Positions 6,812-16,689 of a stretch of DNA of 64,000 nucleotides are shown one piece after another; the first letter of the stretch is position 1; every line of letters begins with the position of its first letter. This DNA comes from VXYL01 sp965200375 (GTDB lineage Bacteria > Pseudomonadota > Gammaproteobacteria > Pseudomonadales > Azotimanducaceae): the NCBI GenBank assembly GCA_965200375.1, contig OZ241353.1, positions 1,302,001 to 1,366,000 of the forward strand, in the 5' to 3' direction. The notes beneath the pieces are model-generated. The model did not search any database, was not told where the DNA came from, and saw nothing but the letters and a program-made list of their open reading frames with translations. The position numbers and the translations under genes were made by a program.

Positions 6812-9800
6812 GTGGCGGCGACTCGTCGAATCCGGTCCTTCCTAGGCGGGATCCTGGCGCTGGCGGCGCTGCTCGCCGGTGCGCCGGCGTTGGCGCAGTC
6901 GGCCACCATCACCGCCTCCAACCCCGCCACGCTGAACCAGAGCAACCTGCGCGCGGCGACGCTCACCGTCACCCTCGCCAGCGCCACCTACGCGACCAAC
7001 GCGGCCGCCTCCCACTTCACCCTGACCACCGCGATCTCCGGCCTCACCGTGGACGGCGTGGGGTTCAACACCGGCCGCACCGCCGCCACCCTCCGCCTGC
7101 GCTGGGACGGGACGGACTTCAACAGCGCCGCCACCATCGCCGTCACCGTCGCCGCGGCCGGCACCACCCACACCGCGGCGCTCACCACCGGCACGGTGGC
7201 GGTCGGCATGGCGCGCTGGGTGAACGTCTCCGCCAAGAACGTCGCGCTCACCGAGGGCGGCACCGGCACCTACACCGTGACGTTGGAGAGCCCGCCCACC
7301 GGCACCGTCACCGTCACCGTCACCAGCGACCATACCGCCGCGGTCACCCGCTCGCCCGGCACGCTCACCTTCAGCACGACCACCTGGAACACCCCGCAGA
7401 CGGTCACGCTGACGGCGGTGGCGGACGACACGGACACCGTGGACGAGGTGGCGCTGGTGACCAACGTCGCCACCGGCGGCGGCTACGCGGACAGCACCGC
7501 GGCGAACCGCACGGTGCGGGCGACGGTGGCGGACGACGACACGAGAACCGGCACGGACTACGACACGGACGACGACGGCCTGATCGAGATCAGCGGCCAC
7601 GCGCAGCTGAACGCCATACGCTGGGACCTGGACGGCAACGGCTCGTCGCTGAACTCCGGCTACTCCACCGGCACTACCAGCGCCTTCCCGAGCCCCGCCG
7701 CCGGCATGGGCTGCCCGGACAACAACGACGCCAACGAGACCGGCAACTGCACCGGCTACGAGCTGACGGCGAACATCGACCTGGACACGGACGGCGACGG
7801 CAGCGCGGATTCCGGAGACGCCTACTGGAACGGCGGCGACGGCTGGAGCGCCATCGGCGTGAAACAAAAGAAGTCGGACACGCCGTTCACGGCAACGTTC
7901 CGAGGCAACGGCTACTCGGTGTCGAACCTGTACATGAAAGACAGGACCACCACCGACGATGGCCAGGGACTCTTCTCGATTGTCAGATACGCACGAATCG
8001 AATCCGTCGCCGTTCTCGACGTCGACGTCGGCGATGGCACAAACAACAACAGCCCCGTCGCCAATTTCGGCCCTCTCGTCGGACTCCTCGAGAGCAGCAC
8101 CATGGCGGGAGTCTATACGCGGGGCACCGTGAATCTCTGGAACAACAACATTACCGCTTACGCAGGTGGTTTGGTGGGGATGTGCGCAGGGAGCACCATC
8201 CACACGTCCTATGCCGATGTCTCGCTGTCGGAGGCGTACGTGCAAGGCGGCCTGGCAGGCTTTGCCAGCTCGAGTTCCGTAACACTCGACACCTCATTGA
8301 ACCCCCAGCACTATTACGGCTTTGGCTGCCGCGTACACAACAGCTATGCCGTCGGGGCCGTGGGTACGCAAACGGCCAGGTCAGCCCCCACTTCGTCGGG
8401 TGGCTTGTTTGCCGTAGCTCCAAGCACCACCATCAACAGCACCTATTGGGACAGGCAAACGACCACCAAAACGACCAGCGCCGGTTCGCCGGACTCGGAC
8501 GGCAAGACCACTGCCGAACTGAAGTCGCCCACCGCGGCGACGGGCATCTACGCGCACTGGGACAACTACGACGTCAACGGCGACGGCCGCATCGACTCGG
8601 AGGACGACGCGTGGCACTTCGGCCAGGCCAACCAGTACCCGGCGCTGAAGTGGGGCGGCCACTCCGCCGCCACGCAGTTCACGGCGCGACTGTCCGGGCA
8701 GACGGACACGGCGCCGAGCTACGCCGGCATCGCGGTGGCCAACAAGACCTACGCGCTGGGCACGGCGATCCAGCCGTTCCAGATTCCGCCGCCCACCGGC
8801 GGCAACGGCACCTACGACTACACGGTGACCGGCCTTCTGGCGGGCCTGTCTTTCGACGCAGACGGCACGGGCGACTGCATGGCCGCGCGCACGGTGTGCG
8901 GCACGCCCACGGCCACCGCGCCGACGACGGCGACCGTGACCGTGACGGTGGCGGATGCCGACACCAACGTCATGACCAGCGATCGGGCCACCTTGACGTT
9001 CAGGATGGCGCTGCGCCGGCCAAGGGTGCTGGCGACGCCGGCGCGGCTGGCAATCAACGAGGGAGGCACCGGCGCCTATGCCGTGCGGCTGGAACAAGCG
9101 CCCTCGGCGACCGTGACGGTGGCGGTGTCGAGCGACAACGCGACCGTGACGGCGGGCACGAGCTCGCTCACGTTCACGACGCAGAACTGGAACACGGCGC
9201 AGTCGGTGACCGTGACGGCGGCCGGCGACGCGGATGCCGTGGACGAGGCGGCGACGATCACGAACGCGGCCAGCAACGGCGGCTACGATGGCGCCTCCGC
9301 GTCCGTTCGGGTGGTGGTGGACGACGACGAGGCGACGGGCACGGACTACGACGCCGACAACGACGGCCTGATCGAGATCGACTCGCTGGCCAAGCTGAAC
9401 GCGCTGCGCTGGGACCTCGACGGCGACGGCGCGGCGTCCTCCGGCAACGAGACGAGCTACGCCGCGGCCTTCGCCGGCGCGGCGACCGGGGAGCACATGG
9501 GCTGCCCGGACTCGGATGCGGACGCCGACGGCGACTGCGCCGGCTACGAGCTGACCGCGGACCTGGACTTCGACACCAACGGCGACGGCGCGGTCGACGC
9601 CAGCGACGCCTACCCCAACTGGGCGCCCATCGGCGGCGATTACAACGCCGCCTTCCACGGCAACAACCGCACGATCTCCAACATGACCATGAGGGGCGGC
9701 GGCGAACGGGGACTGTTCTGGGGACTGGGGGGCAGCAGCCGCGTGTCGAACCTGGGCCTGATCGACTTCTCCGTGACGTCGACCAGCGGCCCCAGCGCCA

Positions 9801-12800
9801 ACTACCGCGGCGTGGGCGCCTTGGCCGGACAAAGTGATGGAATCATCGAGGCGGTCTACGTCCGCGGCGGCACGGTGTCGGCGTCCAGCGGCGGCGGGCG
9901 CGGCGTCGTGGTGGGCGGCCTCGTGGGGTACCTCTTCGACGGCGTCATCCGCGCCTGCTACTCGACGGCGGCCGTTTCGGCCAGCTCGGTCCTCTCGCCT
10001 GACGTCGGCGGCCTGGCGGGGCATGCGTCAGCCCCCATCGTCGCCAGCTACGCGGCCGGGAGGGTGCATGTACACGTCCGCAGCGGCACGGGAAATGCCG
10101 GCGGGCTCGTCGGCTGGGCGACGACCAACTACTCGGTCTTCACGAACTCCTACGCGCGCGGGCGCATATCCTGGGCCGGGGCCGCCCGTCGGGGCGGCCT
10201 ATTGGCCCGAAGAAACCAGTCCGGCAGCGCCCCGGGCTCGACCTGGGACTGGCAGACGACGGGGCAGGGCGGCGGCGGCCAGACCACCAGCGCCCTGCAG
10301 GCGCCGACCGGCTACACGGGCATCTACGCCGCCTGGGACGACCACGACACGAACGGCGACGGCGTGGTGGACGCCGCCGACGACGCCTGGGACTTCGGCA
10401 ACGGCTACCACTATCCGGTGCTGAAGTACGGCGGCATGGACACGGCCTCCCAGTACAACGACTACGACGCCGACGACGACGGCTTGGTCGACATCACCAC
10501 GCTGGCGCAGCTGAACGCCGTGCGCTGGGACCTCGACGGCGACGGGGCGCCGGCGGCGGGGAACGAGTCCAGCTACTACTCCGGCGCGTTCAACCATCCC
10601 GTGTTCAACGCCGACGACACGGGCCTCCCCTGCCCGACGACCACGGACGACGCCGACGCCAACGACTGCGCGGGCTACGAGCTTCTCAACGATCTCGACT
10701 TCGACACCGACGGCGACGGCAGCACCTGGACGGAACCGAGCGGCACCCTCACCGGCGACATGAACGACGCCTACGACAACGGCGGCATGGGCTGGGAGCC
10801 CATCGGCCCGGCGACGGCCGTCACCGCCGCGACGCACTTCAACGCGACGTTCGACGGCAACGGCAAGCTCATCGACAACCTGTTCGTGAACCGCGCGCGG
10901 AACCGGTCGGGGCTGTTCGCGGGGCTGGCCGGCGACGCGGAGGTCGTGGCGCTGGGCCTGCCGGACGCGCGGGTGGAGAGCGGCACGGGCGGCCGGACGG
11001 GGGCGCTGGCCGGCGAGAACCGCGGGCACGTCGGCGCGGTCTGGGTGTCCGGATCGGTGGGCGGCGCGTCCGCGACCGGCGGTCTGGTCGGCGATCTGTC
11101 GGGCAGCGGTTCGGTCGTGGCGAGCTATTCGGTCGCGGCCGTGGCCTGCGCCGGCACGAACAGTTCCGGGGCCGGTCTGGTGGGCGACCGAACCGGCGCC
11201 GGCTCGTCCATCGCGGCGAGCTACTCGACGGGGACGGTGACCGGCGCGACCTGCGCGAGCACGGGCGGCTTCGCCCTGGGCAGCGCCGGCACGGTGGCCG
11301 CGAGCTACTGGGACACGACCTTGAGTCAGATCGCCGACGACACGGAAAACCCGCCGCAGCCGCCGGAGGGCAGGACGAGCGCGATTCTGCGGACGCCGAC
11401 GAGCTACGACACGGTCGCCGGCGGCGAGGCCCTCTACGCGACTTGGGACAACCAGGACGTGGACGGCGACGGCGCGACCGGCGACGGCGAGGACGCCGAC
11501 CCGTGGGACTTCGGACGCTCGAACGAACATCCGATCCTGAAGTACCGCGGCCTGGCGGCAGCGCCGCAGCTGGACGTGTATCCGGACACGGCGCCGGCCT
11601 TCTCGGGCACGGTGACGGACATGACGCTGCCGGGGAACGCGGCGGTGTCGTTCCAGGTTCCGGCGGCGACTGGCGGCAACGGCGCCTACCGCTACGCCGC
11701 GAGCGGGCTGCCGGCCGGGCTGTCCCTCGGCCTGCCGGACTGCGCGGACGAGCGCACCGTGTGCGGCGCGCCGACGGCGGCCGGCGTCTCGACGGTGACC
11801 GTCACCGTCGCCGACAGCGACAGCAACATGGAGGCGACCGACCGCGACACGCTGACCTTCATGGCCACCGTGCCGGCGGCGTCCGCGAGCATCGCCAGCA
11901 CGACGCCGACGGCGCTGACGGAAACGAACCTGAACGGCGCGCGGGTGGCCGTCGAGCTGACGGGCAGCGTGTTCCACGGCCTCTCGCCGGCGGGCTTCGC
12001 GCTGGCGACCACGCCGCCGATCGCCGGCCTCTCCATCGCCTCGGCGACGAGGACCAGCCCCACCCAGGCGACGCTGACGCTGCGCTTCGACGGCACGGAC
12101 TTCAATACGCAGGCGACGCTGCTGGTGCGCGTGCTGGCGGCGGCGCACCGCTTCGGCGGCGACCAGGACACGGGCGCGGTGGCGGTGGCGCCGGCCGGCG
12201 GCGTGATGCTCTCGGCGACGACGCTGGCGCTGGAGGAGGATCCCGGAACCACGAACGCCAACGTCGGCACCTACACGGTCGTGCTGGCCGGCCAGCCGGC
12301 TGGCACCGTGACAGTGAGGGCGACCAGCGGCAACCCGGACGTGACGGTGGACCCGGGCACGCTGACCTTCGACGGATCCAGCTGGAACATCCCGACGTTC
12401 GTGACCGTGACCGCGGGCCAGGACGACGACGCGGTGGACGACGTGGCGCACGTCACGCACGCGGTGCAGGGCGTCCCCGGCGTCGCGAGCGGCCCGCGGG
12501 TGCGGGTGACGGTGAACGACAAGGACGCCCAGGGCCTGACGCTGGACGCGGCGACGCTGGCCGGCAGCGGCGTGGCGGAGGGCATGGCGGCGACCTACAC
12601 CGTCCGGCTGGCCAGCGAGCCGACCGGCCCGGTGACGGTGGCCATCGCCAGCAGCGAGGGCGCCGTCACGGTGGACGCGGACGCCGGCGCGGCCGGCGCC
12701 CAGAACACGCTGCTGTTCCACGCCATGAACTGGAACGCGCCGCAGACGGCGACGGTGCGCGCCGCCGAGGACGACGACGGCGAGAGCGAGAGCGTCACGC

Positions 12801-15800
12801 TGAGCCACGATCCAAGCGGCGCGGACTACGGCGACTTGGACAATGTGGACGTGTCGTTCGCGGTGGCGGACAACGACGCGAAGGGGGCGACGCTGTCCAC
12901 GACGGCGCTGAACGTGCAGGAGAACGGCGCGGCGACGTACGCGCTGGTTCTGGACACGCAGCCGGTCGGCGGCCCCGTGAGCGTGGCGGTGGCCAGCGCG
13001 ACCGGCACGGTGGCCACGGCGCGTCCGGCGACGCTGACGTTCACGGCGGGGAACTGGGACGCGCCGCAGACGGTGACGGTGAGCGGCGTGGACGACACCG
13101 ACACGGCGGACGAATCGGAGACGATCGGCCACACGCCGACCGGAGGGGGATACGACGGCGTGGCGATTTCCGACGTCACGGTCACGGCCGTGGACGACGA
13201 CGTGGCGGGTCTGAAGGTGTCGCCGGTGGATCTGACTGTGGCGGAAGGCGGAACGGCGACGTACGCGGTGCGCCTGAACGTCGCGCCGACGGCGGCCGTG
13301 TCGGTGCAGGTCGTCTCCAACTCGCTCAAGGCAGCCGTGGACACGGACTCGGGCACGTCCGGCGACCAGTCCACGCTCTCCTTCGACGCGGCGAACTGGG
13401 ACACGGCGCGGACGGTGACCGTGACGGGCGCCGAGGACGCCGACGGCGCCGACGAGACCGTCGGCCTGACGCACGCCGTGACCGGCACCGGCGACTACGC
13501 CGCGCTGGCCGCGATCCGTCGCCCGGGGGTGGCCGTGCTGGTGCGCGACGACGAGGCCGCCGGCGTGGTGCTGTCGCCTTCGTCGCTGGCCGTCGACGAA
13601 GGCGGCACGGCCACCTACGACGTGGAGCTCTCGGCGCCGCCGGCGACCGGCGCCGTCACGGTGACCGTCGCGGCGACGGGCATGGCCGGGCTGACGACGG
13701 ACGCCAGCGCGCTCTCCTTCACCACGACCACCTGGGACGCGGCGCAGACGGTGACCGTCACGGCCGTGGCCGACCACGCCCGGCTGGAGGACGCCCAAGG
13801 GGCGCTGACCCACGCCGTGGCCGGCTACGGCGCCGTGGAGTCCGGCCCGGATCTGCCGGTGACGGTGCGCAACGCCACCGTGGACTACGACGCGGACGCC
13901 GACGGCCTGATCGAGATCGGCAGCCTGGCGCAGCTGAACGCGATGCGCTGGGACCTCGACGGCGACGGCACGGCGTCCTCGGGCAACGCGGCGTCCTACG
14001 CCGCGGCGTTCCCGACCCCGCGCGGCGGCGGCGTCTGCCCGACGGCGACCTCGGGGACGGCGTGCCGGGGCTTCGAGCTGACGGCGGACCTGGACTTCGA
14101 CACCGACGGCGACGGGCGCACCTGGACGGAGACGGGCGGCGACGACGGCGACGACTACTACAACGGCGGCCTCGGCTGGGAACCGGTCGGCACGGCCGCG
14201 AACTCCTTCACGGCGCGCTTCGACGGCAACGGCCGGCTGCTGCGCAACCTGTTCGTGAACCGCGCCAGCAACTACGCGGGGCTGTTCGGATCGGCGATCC
14301 CCAACGCGCGCATCGAGGCGGTGGGGCTGCCGAACGCGCGCGTGACGGCCGGGCGGGGCGTCGGCGCGCTGGTCGGCAGAGTCTCGAACGGCGTCCGCGT
14401 GGCGGCGAGCTGGAGCACGGGCTCGGTGTCGGGGACGGCCCACGCCGGCGGTCTGGTGGGCGAGACGCAGATCACGGCGGAGATCCTGGCGAGCTACTCG
14501 ACAGCGGCGGTGGAATGCGCCGGCACGGGCAACAACGCCACCGCCGGCGGTCTGGCCGGCGGCCAGCTGAACAACGTCGTGGGCATCGTCGAAGCCAGCT
14601 GGTCGGCAGGGGCGGTGACCGGCGCCTGTCCTTACAAGGACGGCCTGGTGGGAGGCGGCACCACCGCGACGGCCAGCTACTGGGACGCGACGGCGAGCCG
14701 CATCCCGGACGACGCCGACCTGGACCCGCCGGAGGGCCTGTCCACGGCGGCTCTGCAAGCCCCCACCCGCTACGCGGGCATCTACGCGAGCTGGAACCTC
14801 GACCTGGACGGCGACTACGAGGCGGACGATCCGTGGGACTTCGGCAGCTCGAGCCAGTACCCGTCGCTGAAGTGGCGCGCCTTCGATCCGGCGCGGCAGT
14901 TCGCCGTCCCGCAGCCGCCGCCGCCGACCACGGCCCCGAACAGGGCCCCGTACTCCACGGGCGCGCTGAGGGACGTGGCGCTGCCGGCCGGCGGCGAGCT
15001 GGCCATCGATCTGGGCCCGGCGTTTCGGGATCCGGACGCCGACGCGCTGTCGTACCGGGCGTGGTCGTCGCATCCGGAGGTGGCGACGGCGGTCGCCGTC
15101 GGGCGGACGCTGCGCCTGGCGGCGGCGGCCGCCGGCGGCACGGAGATCGGCGTGCGGGCGACGGATCCCGGCGGCCTGTCGGCGACGGCGCGGTTCCACG
15201 CCTCGGTGGGGGTGTCGCTGTCTCTGATCGGGGACGCGGCGGCGCCGGAGGGGGGCGCGGCGCGGCTGGCCGCGCGCCTCTCCGCGGCGCGGCGGAGCGC
15301 CACGGCGTTCCGCTGGCGGGTGGCGGCGGACGCCGATCCGGCCACCGCCGACGCCGACGCCGGCGAGCACGGCGACGCGAGCGGCACGGCAAGCATCGCC
15401 GCCGGGCGGACGGAGACGACGCTGCGGATCGCCATCGCCGACGACGCGGACATCGAGCCGGCCCGGGAGTGGTTCGAGGTGGTGCTCGAAGCGCCGGCGG
15501 CGGACGCCGGCTGGGAGCTGGGCCGGGCGCGGGCCAAGGTGGCCGTGGAAGAGGGCGTGTGCGACCGGACGCCGGCGGTGCGGGACGCGCTGCGCGGCGA
15601 CGGCGCCTGCGGCGAACCGACCCCGGCGGCGCTGGCGGCGGTGTCGGCGCTGGCGGTGTCCGGGGCGCCGGCGCTGGCGGCCGGGGACTTCGCGGGCCTT
15701 GCCGGGCTGCGCTGGCTGTCGCTGGCGGGCAACGGGCTGCCCGAACTGCCGGCGGGGCTGTTCGCCGGCCTCGGCCAGCTGCGGACGCTGGACCTGTCGG

Positions 15801-16648
15801 CCAACCGGCTGGCGGCGCTGGCCCCCGGGACGTTCGCGGACGCTGCGCGGCTGCGGGTTCTGCTGCTGGACGGCAACGCCTTCGAGACGCTGCCGGCGGG
15901 GCTGTTCGCGGGGCTTTCGAACCTCCGCGAGGCGTCGCTGGCGGACAACCCCGGAGCGCCGTTCGCGCTGGCGGCGGAGCTGGCGCGGACGGACGCGGCG
16001 GCAGGCGCGCCGGGGCCGGCGACGGTGGCGCCGCGCATCGCCTCCGGCGCGCCGTTCCCGGTGCGGGTCGGGCTGACGGCGACGCCGGCGGCGGCCGTGG
16101 CCGGGGCCCTGCCGCCCACGGCGGAGATCGCCGCCGGAGCGGTGGACGGGACGCCCTTCAGGGTGGCGGCGGTCGCCGGCCTGGGGCTGGACCTGCGCGC
16201 CGGGACGCTGGCGCTGCCGCGGCGGCGCTGCGGCGAGGAGTGGCCCTTCGCGCCGTGCTTCCGCGGCTTCGAGGCGGCCCCGGGCGGGACGCTGTCGCTG
16301 TTCGCGCGGCCGCCGCGGGCGCTGCCGGCCCCCGAGCCGACGCCGCTCTTCGGCGACGCGCTGCGCATCCCGCTGGCGGCCCTCGTGCGCCGAGGCGACG
16401 CGCCAGGGCGCCTGAGGTGGCGGGCGTCCTCCTCGGAGGAGTCGGTGGCGACGGTCGCGGTGCGCCGCGGGACGCTGGTGGTGGAGCCGGAACCGGGCGC
16501 CGAGGGCGAGACGACGATAGAGGTGGTGGCGACGGACTCCGCCGGCCGCAGCGCCACGGTGCGCTTCCGCGTGGCGGTGGAGTTCCGCCCCCCGAACCGC
16601 CGGACCGGCGGCTGGCGTTCCGCGGCGTTCCGCGACGCGGCGCGCTAG
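6812..16648 (+). CDS. giant secreted multidomain surface protein A (Calx-beta-like, GLUG, LRR)
   Basis: A ~3,278-residue protein. The GTG start at 6812 gives a signal peptide (GGILALAALLAGAPALAQ, cut before SAT); no strong ribosome site is visible. Domains by approximate residue: Ig-like module 25-135; Calx-beta-like repeat 140-245; module opening with the calcium-loop-like YDTDDDGLIEI then GLUG repeats (AGGLVGMC, SYA) 248-610; Ig/PKD-like 630-733; Calx-beta-like 740-841; second and third DGLIEI/GLUG modules 845-1210 and 1216-1590; Ig-like 1590-1797; five tandem Calx-beta-like repeats 1798-2355; fourth GLUG module 2357-2690; cadherin-like 2709-2800; LRR block 2920-3050 (LRWLSLAGNGLPELPAGLF pattern); C-terminal sandwich. 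These are calcium-binding adhesion-type domains, so a cell-surface or secreted adhesin is likely. No sorting motif or anchor is visible. The last ~1,505 residues match paralogue B exactly as far as I compared. Confidence 0.85.
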   Translation: MAATRRIRSFLGGILALAALLAGAPALAQSATITASNPATLNQSNLRAATLTVTLASATYATNAAASHFTLTTAISGLTVDGVGFNTGRTAATLRLRWDGTDFNSAATIAVTVAAAGTTHTAALTTGTVAVGMARWVNVSAKNVALTEGGTGTYTVTLESPPTGTVTVTVTSDHTAAVTRSPGTLTFSTTTWNTPQTVTLTAVADDTDTVDEVALVTNVATGGGYADSTAANRTVRATVADDDTRTGTDYDTDDDGLIEISGHAQLNAIRWDLDGNGSSLNSGYSTGTTSAFPSPAAGMGCPDNNDANETGNCTGYELTANIDLDTDGDGSADSGDAYWNGGDGWSAIGVKQKKSDTPFTATFRGNGYSVSNLYMKDRTTTDDGQGLFSIVRYARIESVAVLDVDVGDGTNNNSPVANFGPLVGLLESSTMAGVYTRGTVNLWNNNITAYAGGLVGMCAGSTIHTSYADVSLSEAYVQGGLAGFASSSSVTLDTSLNPQHYYGFGCRVHNSYAVGAVGTQTARSAPTSSGGLFAVAPSTTINSTYWDRQTTTKTTSAGSPDSDGKTTAELKSPTAATGIYAHWDNYDVNGDGRIDSEDDAWHFGQANQYPALKWGGHSAATQFTARLSGQTDTAPSYAGIAVANKTYALGTAIQPFQIPPPTGGNGTYDYTVTGLLAGLSFDADGTGDCMAARTVCGTPTATAPTTATVTVTVADADTNVMTSDRATLTFRMALRRPRVLATPARLAINEGGTGAYAVRLEQAPSATVTVAVSSDNATVTAGTSSLTFTTQNWNTAQSVTVTAAGDADAVDEAATITNAASNGGYDGASASVRVVVDDDEATGTDYDADNDGLIEIDSLAKLNALRWDLDGDGAASSGNETSYAAAFAGAATGEHMGCPDSDADADGDCAGYELTADLDFDTNGDGAVDASDAYPNWAPIGGDYNAAFHGNNRTISNMTMRGGGERGLFWGLGGSSRVSNLGLIDFSVTSTSGPSANYRGVGALAGQSDGIIEAVYVRGGTVSASSGGGRGVVVGGLVGYLFDGVIRACYSTAAVSASSVLSPDVGGLAGHASAPIVASYAAGRVHVHVRSGTGNAGGLVGWATTNYSVFTNSYARGRISWAGAARRGGLLARRNQSGSAPGSTWDWQTTGQGGGGQTTSALQAPTGYTGIYAAWDDHDTNGDGVVDAADDAWDFGNGYHYPVLKYGGMDTASQYNDYDADDDGLVDITTLAQLNAVRWDLDGDGAPAAGNESSYYSGAFNHPVFNADDTGLPCPTTTDDADANDCAGYELLNDLDFDTDGDGSTWTEPSGTLTGDMNDAYDNGGMGWEPIGPATAVTAATHFNATFDGNGKLIDNLFVNRARNRSGLFAGLAGDAEVVALGLPDARVESGTGGRTGALAGENRGHVGAVWVSGSVGGASATGGLVGDLSGSGSVVASYSVAAVACAGTNSSGAGLVGDRTGAGSSIAASYSTGTVTGATCASTGGFALGSAGTVAASYWDTTLSQIADDTENPPQPPEGRTSAILRTPTSYDTVAGGEALYATWDNQDVDGDGATGDGEDADPWDFGRSNEHPILKYRGLAAAPQLDVYPDTAPAFSGTVTDMTLPGNAAVSFQVPAATGGNGAYRYAASGLPAGLSLGLPDCADERTVCGAPTAAGVSTVTVTVADSDSNMEATDRDTLTFMATVPAASASIASTTPTALTETNLNGARVAVELTGSVFHGLSPAGFALATTPPIAGLSIASATRTSPTQATLTLRFDGTDFNTQATLLVRVLAAAHRFGGDQDTGAVAVAPAGGVMLSATTLALEEDPGTTNANVGTYTVVLAGQPAGTVTVRATSGNPDVTVDPGTLTFDGSSWNIPTFVTVTAGQDDDAVDDVAHVTHAVQGVPGVASGPRVRVTVNDKDAQGLTLDAATLAGSGVAEGMAATYTVRLASEPTGPVTVAIASSEGAVTVDADAGAAGAQNTLLFHAMNWNAPQTATVRAAEDDDGESESVTLSHDPSGADYGDLDNVDVSFAVADNDAKGATLSTTALNVQENGAATYALVLDTQPVGGPVSVAVASATGTVATARPATLTFTAGNWDAPQTVTVSGVDDTDTADESETIGHTPTGGGYDGVAISDVTVTAVDDDVAGLKVSPVDLTVAEGGTATYAVRLNVAPTAAVSVQVVSNSLKAAVDTDSGTSGDQSTLSFDAANWDTARTVTVTGAEDADGADETVGLTHAVTGTGDYAALAAIRRPGVAVLVRDDEAAGVVLSPSSLAVDEGGTATYDVELSAPPATGAVTVTVAATGMAGLTTDASALSFTTTTWDAAQTVTVTAVADHARLEDAQGALTHAVAGYGAVESGPDLPVTVRNATVDYDADADGLIEIGSLAQLNAMRWDLDGDGTASSGNAASYAAAFPTPRGGGVCPTATSGTACRGFELTADLDFDTDGDGRTWTETGGDDGDDYYNGGLGWEPVGTAANSFTARFDGNGRLLRNLFVNRASNYAGLFGSAIPNARIEAVGLPNARVTAGRGVGALVGRVSNGVRVAASWSTGSVSGTAHAGGLVGETQITAEILASYSTAAVECAGTGNNATAGGLAGGQLNNVVGIVEASWSAGAVTGACPYKDGLVGGGTTATASYWDATASRIPDDADLDPPEGLSTAALQAPTRYAGIYASWNLDLDGDYEADDPWDFGSSSQYPSLKWRAFDPARQFAVPQPPPPTTAPNRAPYSTGALRDVALPAGGELAIDLGPAFRDPDADALSYRAWSSHPEVATAVAVGRTLRLAAAAAGGTEIGVRATDPGGLSATARFHASVGVSLSLIGDAAAPEGGAARLAARLSAARRSATAFRWRVAADADPATADADAGEHGDASGTASIAAGRTETTLRIAIADDADIEPAREWFEVVLEAPAADAGWELGRARAKVAVEEGVCDRTPAVRDALRGDGACGEPTPAALAAVSALAVSGAPALAAGDFAGLAGLRWLSLAGNGLPELPAGLFAGLGQLRTLDLSANRLAALAPGTFADAARLRVLLLDGNAFETLPAGLFAGLSNLREASLADNPGAPFALAAELARTDAAAGAPGPATVAPRIASGAPFPVRVGLTATPAAAVAGALPPTAEIAAGAVDGTPFRVAAVAGLGLDLRAGTLALPRRRCGEEWPFAPCFRGFEAAPGGTLSLFARPPRALPAPEPTPLFGDALRIPLAALVRRGDAPGRLRWRASSSEESVATVAVRRGTLVVEPEPGAEGETTIEVVATDSAGRSATVRFRVAVEFRPPNRRTGGWRSAAFRDAAR

Positions 16649-16684
16649 CGGTTCCGCTCCGAAGTTAGACGTGGCCCGCCCGCT
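12131..16684 (+). repeat. 4.55-kb direct repeat, copy 1 (3' half of gene A)
   Basis: Bases 12131-16684 correspond to 23552-28105 at a constant offset of 11,421 bp. I saw no difference in the parts compared, and translations in several frames on both strands are the same. The left edge is sharp (12130 is C, its partner 23551 is G) and upstream sequence is clearly diverged though homologous. The right edge is 36 bp past the stop codon of gene A, where the sequences abruptly differ. Confidence 0.92.
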
Positions 16685-16689
16685 GCGGC

